NCBI RefSeq assembly: GCF_963667405.1
Contig: NZ_OY763408.1
Span: 1,511,757-1,575,756, forward strand
Length of the DNA: 64,000 bases
Direction: 5' to 3'
From: an uncultured Sphaerochaeta sp.
GTDB lineage: Bacteria; Spirochaetota; Spirochaetia; Sphaerochaetales; Sphaerochaetaceae
This document shows positions 36,240 to 45,882 of the stretch, in pieces. A program made the translations under genes and the position numbers. The notes beneath the pieces are model-generated. The model had not been told where the DNA came from. It saw only the letters and a list, made by a program, of their open reading frames with translations, and did no database searches. How positions within the stretch are numbered: the first letter of the stretch is position 1; the number at the start of each line of letters is the position of its first letter.

Positions 36240-37228
36240 GGCGAGGGGAAGAAGTGTGAACCGTCAAGGCTGAACAGCTTGAGACGGGGAACCAGAACCG
36301 ATGCTTCTGCCTGGGAAAAGTCCTCCGGAATCTCCTGCCCATCCGCAACATAGAGCAAGGCAAGCTTGCTCTTGTCCAGGAAGGTGAGGATGTTGCCGAT
36401 GGTACTGGTCTCATCAAGTTTGGTGACTATCACCGAATCAAGGGCATGGGAGTCGAACTCCTCGTACTGGGAGAGCAAGTCGCCCACTTTCGCACTTGCA
36501 TTGATGGTGAGGATGCGACTTGTCTGCTCCAGAGGCAAGACGGTAAGCAGGGCCTGAAGGTCCTGGCGCAAAAACTCATCCTTGATGCTGCTGCCGCTGG
36601 TATCGACAAAGACATGGTCAAACTCCGAAAGGGATGGCATGAGACTTTGCACCGCCTGGACCGAGTCAGCCTCAAAGAGCGGGAGTGAAAAATTCCTGCA
36701 CAACTCCCGTACTTGCTGCACAGCTCCGATCCGGTGCACATCAAAACTCAGCACCGCAACCTTGCGACCCTGATGTGAACGCAAAAAAAGGGCAGCCTTC
36801 ACCAAGCTGGTGGTCTTTCCCACCCCGGCAAGACCGACCAGAACCAGAAATTTCCGGGCAACCTGGTCGGCAAAAGCCAACTCCTCAAAGAGACGCCGCA
36901 CAAGCAGAATCTCAACCTCAGCCTTCTCAGATCCGCTTGCCAAGGCAAATTCCTCGGCAAGGGAGGGAGGAAGGTCATTCGCAAGCAGCAACGTTTGCAA
37001 ATAGGCGACTGCATCATAGGGTTCCTGCTGCTGTACATCCTCTTCCTCGTTGGGCATCGGAGATTCGGCAACCAAGTAGAAGGTGATCCTGCACGCCTGC
37101 TTACGGGAGAGGGCGGAACCTTTGCTGAAATCCTTGCGTGTATGAACGCGCACTGCATTGCCGTACTCCCTACGGGCCTGGCGCAGTGCGCTCTCATAAT
37201 CGGTGGATTCAAGCGTGAGGAATTCCAA
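36236..37228 (-). CDS. FlhF-like SRP-type GTPase
   Basis: A 330-residue SRP54/FlhF-type GTPase. The N-terminal part (YESALRQARREYGNAVRVHTRKDF) resembles FlhF. The G domain has GLAGVGKTTSLVKAA (P-loop), VLSFDVHRIGAVQQV, VFVDTSG, and VTKLDETSTIGN. The ending LYVADGQEIPEDFSQA is FlhF-like. FlhF normally places the flagellum, yet no flagellar gene lies near. Translation starts at TTG 37228, with AGGAGGG upstream. It is the last gene of the long dcw-hslVU operon, eight bases behind hslU. It may be a retained GTPase with a changed role, for example in envelope protein targeting. Confidence 0.75.
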   Translation of the reverse strand: MEFLTLESTDYESALRQARREYGNAVRVHTRKDFSKGSALSRKQACRITFYLVAESPMPNEEEDVQQQEPYDAVAYLQTLLLANDLPPSLAEEFALASGSEKAEVEILLVRRLFEELAFADQVARKFLVLVGLAGVGKTTSLVKAALFLRSHQGRKVAVLSFDVHRIGAVQQVRELCRNFSLPLFEADSVQAVQSLMPSLSEFDHVFVDTSGSSIKDEFLRQDLQALLTVLPLEQTSRILTINASAKVGDLLSQYEEFDSHALDSVIVTKLDETSTIGNILTFLDKSKLALLYVADGQEIPEDFSQAEASVLVPRLKLFSLDGSHFFPSP

Positions 37229-37236
37229 AGGCCCTC

Positions 37237-38616
37237 CTACAGGATGAACTTCGAGAGATCCTGGTCCTGGATCACATCACCAAGCCGTTCATCCACATAG
37301 GCACTGGTGATGGTGATGCTCTGCCCGCTCAACTCATCTGCGCTGAAGGAGAGCTCCTCAAGCAACTTCTCCATGATGGTGAACAACCGTCTTGCACCGA
37401 TATTGTCGTTGGAGGAGTTCACCTCATAGGCTATCTCGCTGATGCGACGGATTGCGGCATCCTCGAACTGGATCTCCACCCCTTCGGTCTTCAGCAACTC
37501 GCGGTACTGCATCGTGATGGCATTTGCAGGTTCTGTAAGAATCCGATAGAAATCGTCACTGGTCAAGTCATCGAGCTCAACCCGCAGGGGAAAACGTCCC
37601 TGCAACTCGGGAATGAGATCGCTGGGCTTGGAAACATGGAATGCACCGCTTGCGATGAAGAGGATGTGGGTGGTGTCGATGACTCCCCACTTGGTTGATA
37701 CACTGGTTCCTTCGATGATGGGAAGGATGTCCCGCTGCACCCCTTCACGGGATACGTCGATGCCGGATCCGCCGCTACCGCTCTTGGCAACCTTGTCGAT
37801 CTCATCGATGAAGACGATGCCCATCTGCTCAACCCGTTCCTTGGCCTCGTCGATGGCGCGGTCGTTGTCAACCGCCTTCTCCGTCTCTTCCTCGGTGAAA
37901 ATCTCTCGTGCCCGCTTCACGGTGAGCTTGCGGTTATGGGCTTTTCCATTGCCGAAAATCGAGCCCAGGCTCTGCATGGCATCCTGCAGCTCTTCCATAT
38001 TCGGTTGTCCGAGCACCTCGATGCCCACACGCTTCCTGCTCTGTACGTTTATCTCCACCTCACGGTCGTCAAACTTGCCTTCACGAAGCATGCGCCTGAA
38101 CCGCTCCCTCGTAACCTTCTGGCTGTCGGTGTAGGATGTGCCGACCTCGATGATATCCACCGAGGGATCTTCCTTGATCTGGGGAAGCAGAATGTCCAAA
38201 AGCCGTTCCTCCACCCGCTGGAACACCTTCTCTTGCTCTCGCTGTGCAAGCTCGGCCTTCACCTGCTGGACAGCAATGCTCATCAGGTCGCGGATGATCG
38301 ACTCGACATCCCTGCCCACATACCCCACCTCGGTGTACTTGGTTGCCTCAACCTTGATGAAGGGAGCATTGGACAGCTTGGCGATCCTTCGTGCGATCTC
38401 CGTCTTTCCCACACCGGTGGGCCCGATCATGATGATGTTCTTGGGACTCACCTCGTCACGGATATCAAGCGGAAGCCGCTTGCGCCTGGTGCGGTTGCGT
38501 ATTGCCACCGCTATCGTACGTTTGGCCTGGTTCTGGCCGATGATATATTTGTCAAGTTCGCTGACGATCTGGGAAGGCTTGAGCTCGTCAAGCTTCCTAT
38601 TGTTTGTATGTTCCAT
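37237..38616 (-). CDS. hslU: ATP-dependent protease ATPase subunit HslU
   Basis: A 459-residue AAA+ unfoldase partnering HslV. Walker A is GPTGVGKTE (65-73), Walker B sits in GIVFIDEIDKVAK, and the I-domain is present between them. The C-terminal part has IGARRLFTIMEKLLEELSF and the C-terminal tail needed to activate HslV. Three bases separate it from hslV. Length and motifs are standard. Confidence 0.97.
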   Translation of the reverse strand: MEHTNNRKLDELKPSQIVSELDKYIIGQNQAKRTIAVAIRNRTRRKRLPLDIRDEVSPKNIIMIGPTGVGKTEIARRIAKLSNAPFIKVEATKYTEVGYVGRDVESIIRDLMSIAVQQVKAELAQREQEKVFQRVEERLLDILLPQIKEDPSVDIIEVGTSYTDSQKVTRERFRRMLREGKFDDREVEINVQSRKRVGIEVLGQPNMEELQDAMQSLGSIFGNGKAHNRKLTVKRAREIFTEEETEKAVDNDRAIDEAKERVEQMGIVFIDEIDKVAKSGSGGSGIDVSREGVQRDILPIIEGTSVSTKWGVIDTTHILFIASGAFHVSKPSDLIPELQGRFPLRVELDDLTSDDFYRILTEPANAITMQYRELLKTEGVEIQFEDAAIRRISEIAYEVNSSNDNIGARRLFTIMEKLLEELSFSADELSGQSITITSAYVDERLGDVIQDQDLSKFIL

Positions 38617-38619
38617 TGC

Positions 38620-39156
38620 TTACAATACCTCTACGTGAATCGAGTCATCGGTGTAGATGCACAGCGTCGCTGCGATCTCCACACTCTTTCGTGCTATCTC
38701 ACTTGCTGAGAGCGTCGGGCTTGCCTCAAGATAGGCCAGGGCTGCACTGAGTGCGTAATTCCCACCGCTGCCGATGCCGATGGCATCGCGTTCGGGATCT
38801 ACCACATCCCCTGCCCCGTTGATCAAAAAGATGCGCTTGCCATCGCTGACCAGCATCATGGCCTCAAGCTGGCGGAGCTGCTTGTCGACCCTCCACTGCT
38901 TGGCGAGTTCCACTGCAGAACGGGTGAGATCCCCGTTGAACTGCTTGAGCTTGGCCTCAAACAGCTCAAAAAGGGTGAAGGCATCTGCGGTGGTTCCGGC
39001 AAATCCGGTGATCACCTTGCCATCATACAAGGTGCGAACCTTGTGCGCGTTCGATTTGAGAATGGTGTCACCGGCAGTAACCTGCCCGTCCCCTGCTATT
39101 GCCACATGTCCGTCCTTGCGGACAGCTACGATGGTTGTTCCTTTGAAACTACTCAT
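38620..39156 (-). CDS. hslV: ATP-dependent protease peptidase subunit HslV
   Basis: A 178-residue proteasome-like peptidase. The N-terminus reads [16 protein letters not shown], so the usual catalytic Thr-Thr lies six residues after the start, instead of directly behind Met. B. subtilis CodW (ClpQ) has a similar MSSFxxTT beginning and uses an N-terminal serine, so Ser2 could be the nucleophile here. GDGQVTAG and [14 protein letters not shown] are conserved. ATG 39156 has GGAAGG upstream. It overlaps xerC by eight bases and precedes hslU. Confidence 0.95.
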   Translation of the reverse strand: MSSFKGTTIVAVRKDGHVAIAGDGQVTAGDTILKSNAHKVRTLYDGKVITGFAGTTADAFTLFELFEAKLKQFNGDLTRSAVELAKQWRVDKQLRQLEAMMLVSDGKRIFLINGAGDVVDPERDAIGIGSGGNYALSAALAYLEASPTLSASEIARKSVEIAATLCIYTDDSIHVEVL

Positions 39157-40042
39157 GCTGCTTCCTTCCATGGGGGTGGCACGCCTCATAGACGCGAGCC
39201 AGCCGTTCTTTCGATACATGGGTATAGATTTGCGTGGTGGAGATGCTTTGGTGTCCGAGCAGTTCCTGTACCAAGCGGATATCGGCCCCATTGTCCAGAA
39301 GATGGGTGGCATAGGTGTGTCTCAGCACATGGGGTGTAAAGTTCTTCTGCCATCCCAGCCTTCTTCCATATGTCGCAAACATACTACCAATGGTGCTCAT
39401 CGGCAACTGTTTTCCACTGTTTGAGACAATGAGATAGGGAGTGTCGAAGCGTTCATGCTTCATGCTCAGATACGAGGAGAGCAAGGATTGGGTGCGCTTG
39501 GTATAAAAGACGTAGCGCATCTTTTTCCCTTTTCCCAACACCCGTATTCTCAGTACATCGGTCTCGATATCCTGTTCCTTGATGGATCGCAGCTCACCGA
39601 TGCGGCATCCCGTATCATAGAGCAGGCTGAAAACAAGCATGTCCCTGGCAGAACGGAAATCACACCACGGAAGACTGAGCAGATTTGCCACCTCACTGAC
39701 ACTCAGCACCGTAGGAAGATGGCTCTTCCTGCTATGTACGCTGATGAGTGCAAAGGGATTGGATGCACAGGTTTGCTGGCGTACCAAGGCAGCATAGAAG
39801 GTGCGGCAGCAGCTGATCTTTCGGTTGACCGTCGCCTCCTGATATCGCTTTTCCTTGCTCATGTGACGGATGTACATGAGCACATCCTCACGCTGGACAG
39901 CACTGAGGGTGATGCCCAGAGCATGGATGTACGAGGCAAACTGCCTCAGGTCGCGGCCATAGCTTGCGATGGTGTGTTCGCTTCTGCCCCTCACCGTTCG
40001 TTCCGTCTCGAGAAAAGCCTGGACCAAATCCTCATCAGTCAT
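39149..40042 (-). CDS. xerC: Tyrosine recombinase, XerC-like
   Basis: A 297-residue tyrosine recombinase. Catalytic residues are visible: Arg in [10 protein letters not shown], the HxxR pair in [10 protein letters not shown], His in [11 protein letters not shown] and the nucleophile Tyr in QIYTHVS. With XerD it resolves chromosome dimers at dif. It sits directly before hslV-hslU, the order of codV-clpQ-clpY in Bacillus, supporting XerC. ATG 40042 overlaps the dprA stop; a longer start would lie inside dprA. Confidence 0.9.
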   Translation of the reverse strand: MTDEDLVQAFLETERTVRGRSEHTIASYGRDLRQFASYIHALGITLSAVQREDVLMYIRHMSKEKRYQEATVNRKISCCRTFYAALVRQQTCASNPFALISVHSRKSHLPTVLSVSEVANLLSLPWCDFRSARDMLVFSLLYDTGCRIGELRSIKEQDIETDVLRIRVLGKGKKMRYVFYTKRTQSLLSSYLSMKHERFDTPYLIVSNSGKQLPMSTIGSMFATYGRRLGWQKNFTPHVLRHTYATHLLDNGADIRLVQELLGHQSISTTQIYTHVSKERLARVYEACHPHGRKQHE

Positions 40043-40910
40043 ACTCCAGACTATACCATGCTGAACCAAACCGATACAACGCATCACTGCTGGATGTCTG
40101 CCTCAGTTGCACCGACGAAGACCAGTCCAGGCTACAGGCAAGCTCCGCATAGCAAGAGAAGGTAGGGCAGCCCATCCCGACCAAGGCAAGACCACCCTCC
40201 CCCAATGTTGGGGATTGCAGTGCCTGTTCGTGCACATAGACATCACGTCCGGCATCCAAGGCTGCCGTTGCACACGCAAGAGCTCCCGAATGCAGAGGAG
40301 CCTGAAACACCACCGTCACCAGACCCAGGGCCGTGGAGACGACATTGCGGGCAAGGCAGCGAAACGGAAGGGCTTGGTCATCAGGCTCAAAGGGGGAGAT
40401 GACATTTGCATGGGTGAGCAGGGAGTTTGTCTGGATGCGCTTGGTGGCAAGCCCTGCGTCACACACCACATAGCCGGGAGTCCCCAGGTCAAGGCAGGCA
40501 TACAGGGCGGCCCTGTCACTGCCACGGCTGTTGCTGGTGACCAGGGCACACCCATTTGCCGAAGCCTCCAGGGCAAATGCATACGAGAGTCTGGAACCAA
40601 GGCCGTCAGGATAGCGAGTACCGCAAAGGGTGAGCAGGTGGTCGGAAGGCTGGGGAAGCTCTCCTGTGTAAAGAAGACGAAACGGTGGATTCTCAAGCTG
40701 TGCCAAGGTTGCCGGATAGCAGCTCATGCCGAAGAAACAGGCCTTTGCCTTTCCGTCGGACAGGAAGCTGAGCATGCGATGAAGTCGTGTCCTGTCGTGT
40801 CCCAGTCGCCTGAGCAACGACGGGAGCGAGGGATCCTGGCGTACCAGATGCAATTTTTCTGCAGTGGAGAGCCTCAGCAGGCTGATGGCAAGCAAAACGG
40901 AGAGCTTCAT
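40035..40910 (-). CDS. dprA: DprA/Smf-like DNA-processing protein (divergent)
   Basis: A 291-residue protein with the DprA Rossmann-like core: [69 protein letters not shown]. DprA loads RecA on incoming single-stranded DNA in transformation. Several usually constant positions differ: the GIDxxAH block reads GSDRAAL. The protein is shorter than many DprA and has no visible C-terminal winged helix. It overlaps xerC and follows tauE, with 32 bases between. Family assignment is good; activity in DNA uptake is uncertain. Confidence 0.82.
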   Translation of the reverse strand: MKLSVLLAISLLRLSTAEKLHLVRQDPSLPSLLRRLGHDRTRLHRMLSFLSDGKAKACFFGMSCYPATLAQLENPPFRLLYTGELPQPSDHLLTLCGTRYPDGLGSRLSYAFALEASANGCALVTSNSRGSDRAALYACLDLGTPGYVVCDAGLATKRIQTNSLLTHANVISPFEPDDQALPFRCLARNVVSTALGLVTVVFQAPLHSGALACATAALDAGRDVYVHEQALQSPTLGEGGLALVGMGCPTFSCYAELACSLDWSSSVQLRQTSSSDALYRFGSAWYSLEYD

Positions 40911-40942
40911 ACCAGAGAAGCTGTGCAGGATGCACCTTTGCT

Positions 40943-41686
40943 TCAGAACATTCCCACCACCACCTTGAGCAGCAGGATCGCAAGGACGAAGAGCATGACC
41001 GGCTTCACCACCTTCACCCCGACAGTCAGGGCAAGGCTGCTACCCAGATAGCCACCGACTATGGCGCTGAGAGCACAGGGGATGGCGATGGAGAAATCAA
41101 TGACCCCATGCCGAAGGAAGACTGCCAAGGCAGCCACATTGGAAGCCAGATTGACCACCCGGGCCGTTCCGCACGCCTTCAGCAGATCCAAACCCAACAC
41201 CGAGGTGAAGATCAGGGTGAGGAACATGCCGGTTCCCGGCCCGAAAAAGCCGTCATACATGCCCATGACCAAGCCGGTACCCATGCCCAAGAGGACGACA
41301 AAGAGCCTGGAACGACTCCTTGCCTGCCCGAAGTCGGGCTTGAGCATCATGAACAGGGCAAGGGCTGGGACAAGGAACACCAGCAGATAGTTCAGGTACG
41401 TGGAAGCATACCGGGTTGCCAGCAGCGAGCCGAATCCCGAACCGAGAAAGCTGAAGACGATGGCCACCACCCCGACCAGAAGGGAGACCTGCGAATGGGC
41501 CAGATAGCGGATGGATGCGATGAGCGTACCGCTGGAAGAAGCAAACTTGTTGTTTCCCAACGCTGTCTGCGGGGGAAGCCCCACCGCAACGTACGCGGTG
41601 AGGGTTATCAAGCCACCGCCGCCGGCAATTGCATCGACGAAAGAACCGAAGGCAATGATGGGGCAGAGCAACCAGAGGATACTCAT
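40943..41686 (-). CDS. TauE/SafE-family membrane permease
   Basis: A 247-residue membrane protein with about eight hydrophobic segments in two similar halves. Family patterns include FGSFVDAIAGGGGLITLTA, GNNKFASSSGT and GMYDGFFGPGTGMFL. Members export sulfite, sulfoacetate or other small anions; the substrate here is unknown. It is wedged between xerD (4-base overlap) and dprA inside the division operon, so it is probably co-expressed without functional link. Confidence 0.88.
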   Translation of the reverse strand: MSILWLLCPIIAFGSFVDAIAGGGGLITLTAYVAVGLPPQTALGNNKFASSSGTLIASIRYLAHSQVSLLVGVVAIVFSFLGSGFGSLLATRYASTYLNYLLVFLVPALALFMMLKPDFGQARSRSRLFVVLLGMGTGLVMGMYDGFFGPGTGMFLTLIFTSVLGLDLLKACGTARVVNLASNVAALAVFLRHGVIDFSIAIPCALSAIVGGYLGSSLALTVGVKVVKPVMLFVLAILLLKVVVGMF

Positions 41687-42576
41687 GACGGATCCTCTTC
41701 ATTCTTGTGGAATCGTCGATAGGCGTCCTGCAAGACAGTGGTGTCCACATGGGTGTAGATCTGGGTTGTCTTGATGTCACTGTGACCGAGCAGTTCCTGT
41801 ACACTGCGCAAATCCGCCCCACCCTCAAGCAGATGGGTGGCAAAACTGTGGCGAAGCGTATGCACCTTTGCCTCGATGTCGGTAAGTCCTGTGTAGGTCA
41901 TGAACCGCTTGTAGAGTGCCTGACGGGTGAGCTTGTGTCCCCTGCGCCCGACAAAGAGAGCCTTCTCCGAGCGTCTGGCTCCAACCAGGAGGGGACGCAC
42001 TTCCTCCAGATAAGTCTTCAAGAACGACTGGGCAACCTCCCCGACGGGCAAGATTCTCATCTTGTCCCGCTTGCCGAGCACCCTGAGGTACGGAATCTGA
42101 TAGTCATTCAGCTCAAGGTTGCATGCCTCGCTGATCCTGAGGCCGCACGAGTAGATGAGCTCAAAGATGGTACGGTCACGAAAGCCCAACGCATCGGAGG
42201 TGTCGATGCTCTCCAGCAAAGTTTCCACCTCCCTGAGGGAGGCTACCTGAGGGAGCGGAACGGGGTGATGGGAGCGCGGAATCTGCAGGACAGGGTTGTC
42301 CATGCGGACTTTTTGCAGCTGGAGATAGGTGAAGAAGGAGCGAAGCGCGGAAAGCAACTTGCCGACACTGCGCTCGCTGAGATCTCTCGTTTCCACCTGC
42401 ATCTGGATATAGGACTCGATCTCGTGGGCTTGTATCGTCTCAAGCTGTGGATGCTGCTCCAGAAGCAAGCGCACCTCGTGCTCGTATACAGATTGCGTCG
42501 CCTCGCTGAGGCGACGCTGCAAGCCGAGATAGTCCCGATACTCCTCAAGCAGGAGCAGAGAGGCAGGATCAGGCAT
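41683..42576 (-). CDS. xerD: Tyrosine recombinase, XerD-like
   Basis: A 297-residue tyrosine recombinase with an N-terminal SAM-like DNA-binding domain (about 1-95). The catalytic domain shows Arg in SCGLRISEACNL, HTLRHSFATH, LLGHSDIKTTQ and Tyr in QIYTHVD. It is the partner of the XerC-like protein encoded 1.6 kb downstream in the same operon. Two bases separate the gene from ftsZ, so Xer recombination and septation proteins are made together. XerC/XerD naming follows context; the two are similar in length. Confidence 0.88.
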   Translation of the reverse strand: MPDPASLLLLEEYRDYLGLQRRLSEATQSVYEHEVRLLLEQHPQLETIQAHEIESYIQMQVETRDLSERSVGKLLSALRSFFTYLQLQKVRMDNPVLQIPRSHHPVPLPQVASLREVETLLESIDTSDALGFRDRTIFELIYSCGLRISEACNLELNDYQIPYLRVLGKRDKMRILPVGEVAQSFLKTYLEEVRPLLVGARRSEKALFVGRRGHKLTRQALYKRFMTYTGLTDIEAKVHTLRHSFATHLLEGGADLRSVQELLGHSDIKTTQIYTHVDTTVLQDAYRRFHKNEEDPS

Positions 42577-42578
42577 GT

Positions 42579-43823
42579 CTACTTGTCGTCCGGCTTGTTG
42601 CGTGAGTAGCGCAAGACCGCAGGAATCGTATAGTCGTTGCTATTGGTGTTCGGTCCCTTGCCAAGTTGCTTCTGCAAGTCCTGCCAGCGGTTCACCTGGA
42701 TCGCACCTACATCACTCTCCTCTTCCGACTGCTTCTTGGCTGCAGGAGCACTCTCGTCTTCCTTGTGCTCGCTCACCTTTGCCGAAGCATAGCGTCGCTT
42801 CACCATATCCATATCGGCAAGCTCTGCACCGACAACATCTTCCTTGCGTTCAAAGCCTGTAGCAACCACCGTCACCTTGATGCGGTCCCCAAGTTCGGGG
42901 TTGAAAGCCTGTCCGGCGATCACCAGGGCATCTTCTGCACACTTCTCGGTGACCAGCTCCACCACATCCTGATACTCCTGCAAGGTGAGGTTGTCACTGC
43001 CTGCAAGGTTCACCAGTACGCTCTTCGCCCCTTCAATGCTCGCATTCTCAAGCAGGGGATTGTTGATCGCCTGCCGTGCTGCATCAACGGCACGGTTTGC
43101 ACCCTCACCAAAGCCGATACCCATCAGGGCATCGCCCTTCCCTTTCATGACGGTGCGCACGTCAGCAAAGTCGATATTGATTTCACCCGGCTCGGTGATA
43201 AGCTCGCTGATGCCCTGCACTCCCATGTACAACACCTCGTCGGCCATCAGGAAGGCCTGCTTGATCGGGGTGTTGTTCTCCACTACCTTCAGCAGGTACT
43301 GGTTGGGGATGATGATCAGGGTATCGACCTGCTTGCGCAGCTTCTCGATGCCTGTCTGTGCAAGCATCAGTTTCTTCTTTCCTTCAAAGGCAAAGGGCGT
43401 GGTAACCACGGCAACGGTCAAGGCATTGCAGCTCTTTGCAATCTCAGCCACCACAGCAGCCGCACCGGTACCGGTGCCTCCCCCCATACCCGCAGTGATG
43501 AAGACCATGTCGGCATTCTCAATTTCTCGACGAATGTCCTCCTTGCTCTCCTGGGCGGCCTTCTCCCCAACCTCGGGAATACCTCCGGCTCCGAGACCTC
43601 CGGTCAACTCCTTGCCGATTGGGATGCGAATTTGTGCATTGGATCGCTGGAGGGCCTGCATATCGGTGTTCATGGTGACAAAATGCACCTTCTTCAAGCC
43701 GCTGGCGATCATGCGGTTCACAGCATTGCCACCAGCTCCACCTACCCCGATCACTTTGATGATCGTGGAGGTGGCCTGTTCGTCCTGGACCATATCCTCT
43801 ACTTCAAACATTCCAAAATCCAT
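42579..43823 (-). CDS. ftsZ: Cell division protein FtsZ
   Basis: A 414-residue tubulin homologue that forms the Z ring. The N-terminal GTPase half contains VGGAGGNAVNRM, FVTMNTDMQAL and the tubulin signature GGGTGTG (114-120); the T7 synergy region NIDFADVRTVM follows. After a linker, the C-terminus TIPAVLRYSRNKPDDK is the FtsA-binding tail. It follows ftsA by 27 bases and has GGAATAGG upstream of the ATG. Confidence 0.98.
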   Translation of the reverse strand: MDFGMFEVEDMVQDEQATSTIIKVIGVGGAGGNAVNRMIASGLKKVHFVTMNTDMQALQRSNAQIRIPIGKELTGGLGAGGIPEVGEKAAQESKEDIRREIENADMVFITAGMGGGTGTGAAAVVAEIAKSCNALTVAVVTTPFAFEGKKKLMLAQTGIEKLRKQVDTLIIIPNQYLLKVVENNTPIKQAFLMADEVLYMGVQGISELITEPGEINIDFADVRTVMKGKGDALMGIGFGEGANRAVDAARQAINNPLLENASIEGAKSVLVNLAGSDNLTLQEYQDVVELVTEKCAEDALVIAGQAFNPELGDRIKVTVVATGFERKEDVVGAELADMDMVKRRYASAKVSEHKEDESAPAAKKQSEEESDVGAIQVNRWQDLQKQLGKGPNTNSNDYTIPAVLRYSRNKPDDK

Positions 43824-43850
43824 AGCCTATTCCTTTGCCCTGCGGCTCTC

Positions 43851-45098
43851 TTAGAACAATGTCCTGAAAAAATCACGGAGCTTTGAGGATGCTCCACCCT
43901 CTTTGCGCCGTACCCGATCCTTGCGGGCCTTTGGGGAAGATCCCGTCTCACGGACTTTGCGCGCTTCGCTCTTGAGCAGCCCCAACACCGTGGTGTACTG
44001 GGGACTGATGTAGGAGCGGTCCAAACCCCCGATAGCCTCGGGAAACCCCAGACGAGCCGGAAGCCGGAAAATCTCGCTGGCAAGCTCGGTAACACCGCTG
44101 AGCAGCGCTCCACCCCCTACCAACACCACACCGCCTCCGAACGAACCCTGCACCTGTGCTTTCTCAAGGTCACTTTGCAGGCGGGAGAAGATCTCTGCCA
44201 TCCTGGGCTCAATGACCTTGCTCAGTTCTTTCTTGGGCATCTTGATCGGAGGAAGCCCCCCGACTTGCGGGATGAGGATCATATCCTCACTGGAGACCGA
44301 AGGGACATAGCTGTGTCCGCTCTCGCATTTGATCTGTTCAGCTGCGGCACGAGTCTTGTTCAGGATATAGGCAATGTCATTGGTGACAGCCTCCCCTCCC
44401 AGATTCACCCCCCCGGTGTATACCGGAGACCCATTGGTATAGGCAATCATATTGGTGATGCCGCTGCCGATGTTGATGAGGATGGTCCCCATCTCCTTCT
44501 CTTCACTGCTCAGTACAACTTCACTGTCTGCAAGGCTTTGCAGGACAAGACGTTGCACCGAAAGTCCGGATCGCTGGATGCATTTTCGTTCATTCTGGCA
44601 GATGGCCGACGAAGCGGTTACGATAAGCACGCGACTCTCCAGCCGGTGCCCAAGCATATCAATCGGATCCTTGATGCCCATCTGGCCATCTATCTGGAAG
44701 TCCTGCACCAAGGTATGAAGTATTTCCCTATCCTGGGGAAGCTCGAAGGCCCGGGCAACCTCAAGAGATCGGAAGATGTCCTCACGCTTGATTTCCTGGT
44801 CCTTGCTGTTGATCCCTACCACCCCGGTACTGGGGATGCCGATGATGTTCTCCCCCCCGATGCCGATGATGACTTCACTCATCTCCGCCCCTGCCTGGAG
44901 CTCAGCCTCATTGATCACCGTCTGGATGGTTTTCAGCGTCTGTTCAATATTGACGATTGAACCGGCACGGACTCCCTCGCTCGGATGCTCACAGATGCTG
45001 TCGACCATCAACTGGCCTTCACGGCTCACCGAGCCGATTACGCATCTGGTCCGGCTGGAGCCGATATCCAGTCCCATCAACATTTTATCTCCAGCCAT
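43851..45098 (-). CDS. ftsA: Cell division protein FtsA
   Basis: A 415-residue actin-like ATPase tethering FtsZ to the membrane. It starts MAGDKMLMGLDIGSSRTRCVIG (phosphate-1 loop), contains IGIGGENI, and has the adenosine-binding GGGVVLVGGGALLSGV; a C-terminal amphipathic tail (KLRDFFRTLF) fits membrane attachment. ATG 45098 has AAGGGGGT upstream, so a longer frame to 45248 that would run over ftsQ is rejected. Located between ftsQ and ftsZ, the standard order. Confidence 0.96.
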   Translation of the reverse strand: MAGDKMLMGLDIGSSRTRCVIGSVSREGQLMVDSICEHPSEGVRAGSIVNIEQTLKTIQTVINEAELQAGAEMSEVIIGIGGENIIGIPSTGVVGINSKDQEIKREDIFRSLEVARAFELPQDREILHTLVQDFQIDGQMGIKDPIDMLGHRLESRVLIVTASSAICQNERKCIQRSGLSVQRLVLQSLADSEVVLSSEEKEMGTILINIGSGITNMIAYTNGSPVYTGGVNLGGEAVTNDIAYILNKTRAAAEQIKCESGHSYVPSVSSEDMILIPQVGGLPPIKMPKKELSKVIEPRMAEIFSRLQSDLEKAQVQGSFGGGVVLVGGGALLSGVTELASEIFRLPARLGFPEAIGGLDRSYISPQYTTVLGLLKSEARKVRETGSSPKARKDRVRRKEGGASSKLRDFFRTLF

Positions 45099-45126
45099 TA
45101 CAGCAACCCCCTTATGGTCGGTCTCA

Positions 45127-45882
45127 TTACCTCTGCACCAAGCCCTCTTGATAGAGGTCGTATCGCCTGGTCGGCGAGCTGAGGAAGGAAAGCGCATCCT
45201 GTTGGTCCTGCTGGACCACAAGCATGGCTGCTTGCACAATGTGTGCACCCACAGGCTCCCTCACCCAAATCTGGGCATTCAGGGACGAGAGTTCCAGAAC
45301 CATCTTTCCAAAGCTGTTACTACTATTATTATCGTATTTTATCCTAGTTATCAAGGTAGTTTTGCCTTCAAGGGACCGTGCCAACGCCATTACCTGAGCA
45401 AACCCCTCATCAATTCCATGACGAGCCATCATCCGGGCATAGGAAAGGGGAACCTCAATGGTGAGCACGACCTTCTTCCAGGAAGGGACATCCCTGCTGT
45501 CAAGCATCACCAAGCTCTCACCGGTCACCAAATACGAGTCTTGCCCATCCTCTCCTTGCACCAAAGCCAAGGCATCGACAAGGGTCAGGTCAACGATCAG
45601 GGTGGAAGGCAGGATCCGTTTCAGCTTTGCTTTGGAGACCGGCCCATAGGCTTCGAGTTTGGCCTCTTGCTTTCCGAGATTCATGGCAAAAAGGGAGGTT
45701 CCCACCATTGCTGAGAGATACTGGGCAACCTCAGCGGGAACCTGGGCGCTGCCTTGGTGTGCCGCCACCTGCACAGAGCTGATCATAAACTGGGGAACGG
45801 AGCGCAGGGTGAACAGCAGCAGCAACGCAAGCAGCGGGAGCAGCAAGAGGACCATCTTGGTCTTGATGCCAATCCCTTTCAT
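45127..45882 (-). CDS. ftsQ: Cell division protein FtsQ/DivIB
   Basis: A 251-residue bitopic membrane protein. A short basic N-terminus precedes one transmembrane segment (about 9-26) and a POTRA-like region (about 34-100, with ISSVQVAAHQ and LKRILPSTLIVDL). FtsQ links early and late division proteins with FtsL and FtsB. Sequence conservation in this family is low, so the call depends partly on its position between ftsW (4-base overlap) and ftsA. Confidence 0.85.
   Translation of the reverse strand: MKGIGIKTKMVLLLLPLLALLLLFTLRSVPQFMISSVQVAAHQGSAQVPAEVAQYLSAMVGTSLFAMNLGKQEAKLEAYGPVSKAKLKRILPSTLIVDLTLVDALALVQGEDGQDSYLVTGESLVMLDSRDVPSWKKVVLTIEVPLSYARMMARHGIDEGFAQVMALARSLEGKTTLITRIKYDNNSSNSFGKMVLELSSLNAQIWVREPVGAHIVQAAMLVVQQDQQDALSFLSSPTRRYDLYQEGLVQR

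Noticed and set aside
45099..45248. Longer ftsA reading frame
   Set aside because: It would overlap the end of ftsQ. The ATG at 45098 has a strong ribosome site and begins at the conserved fold.
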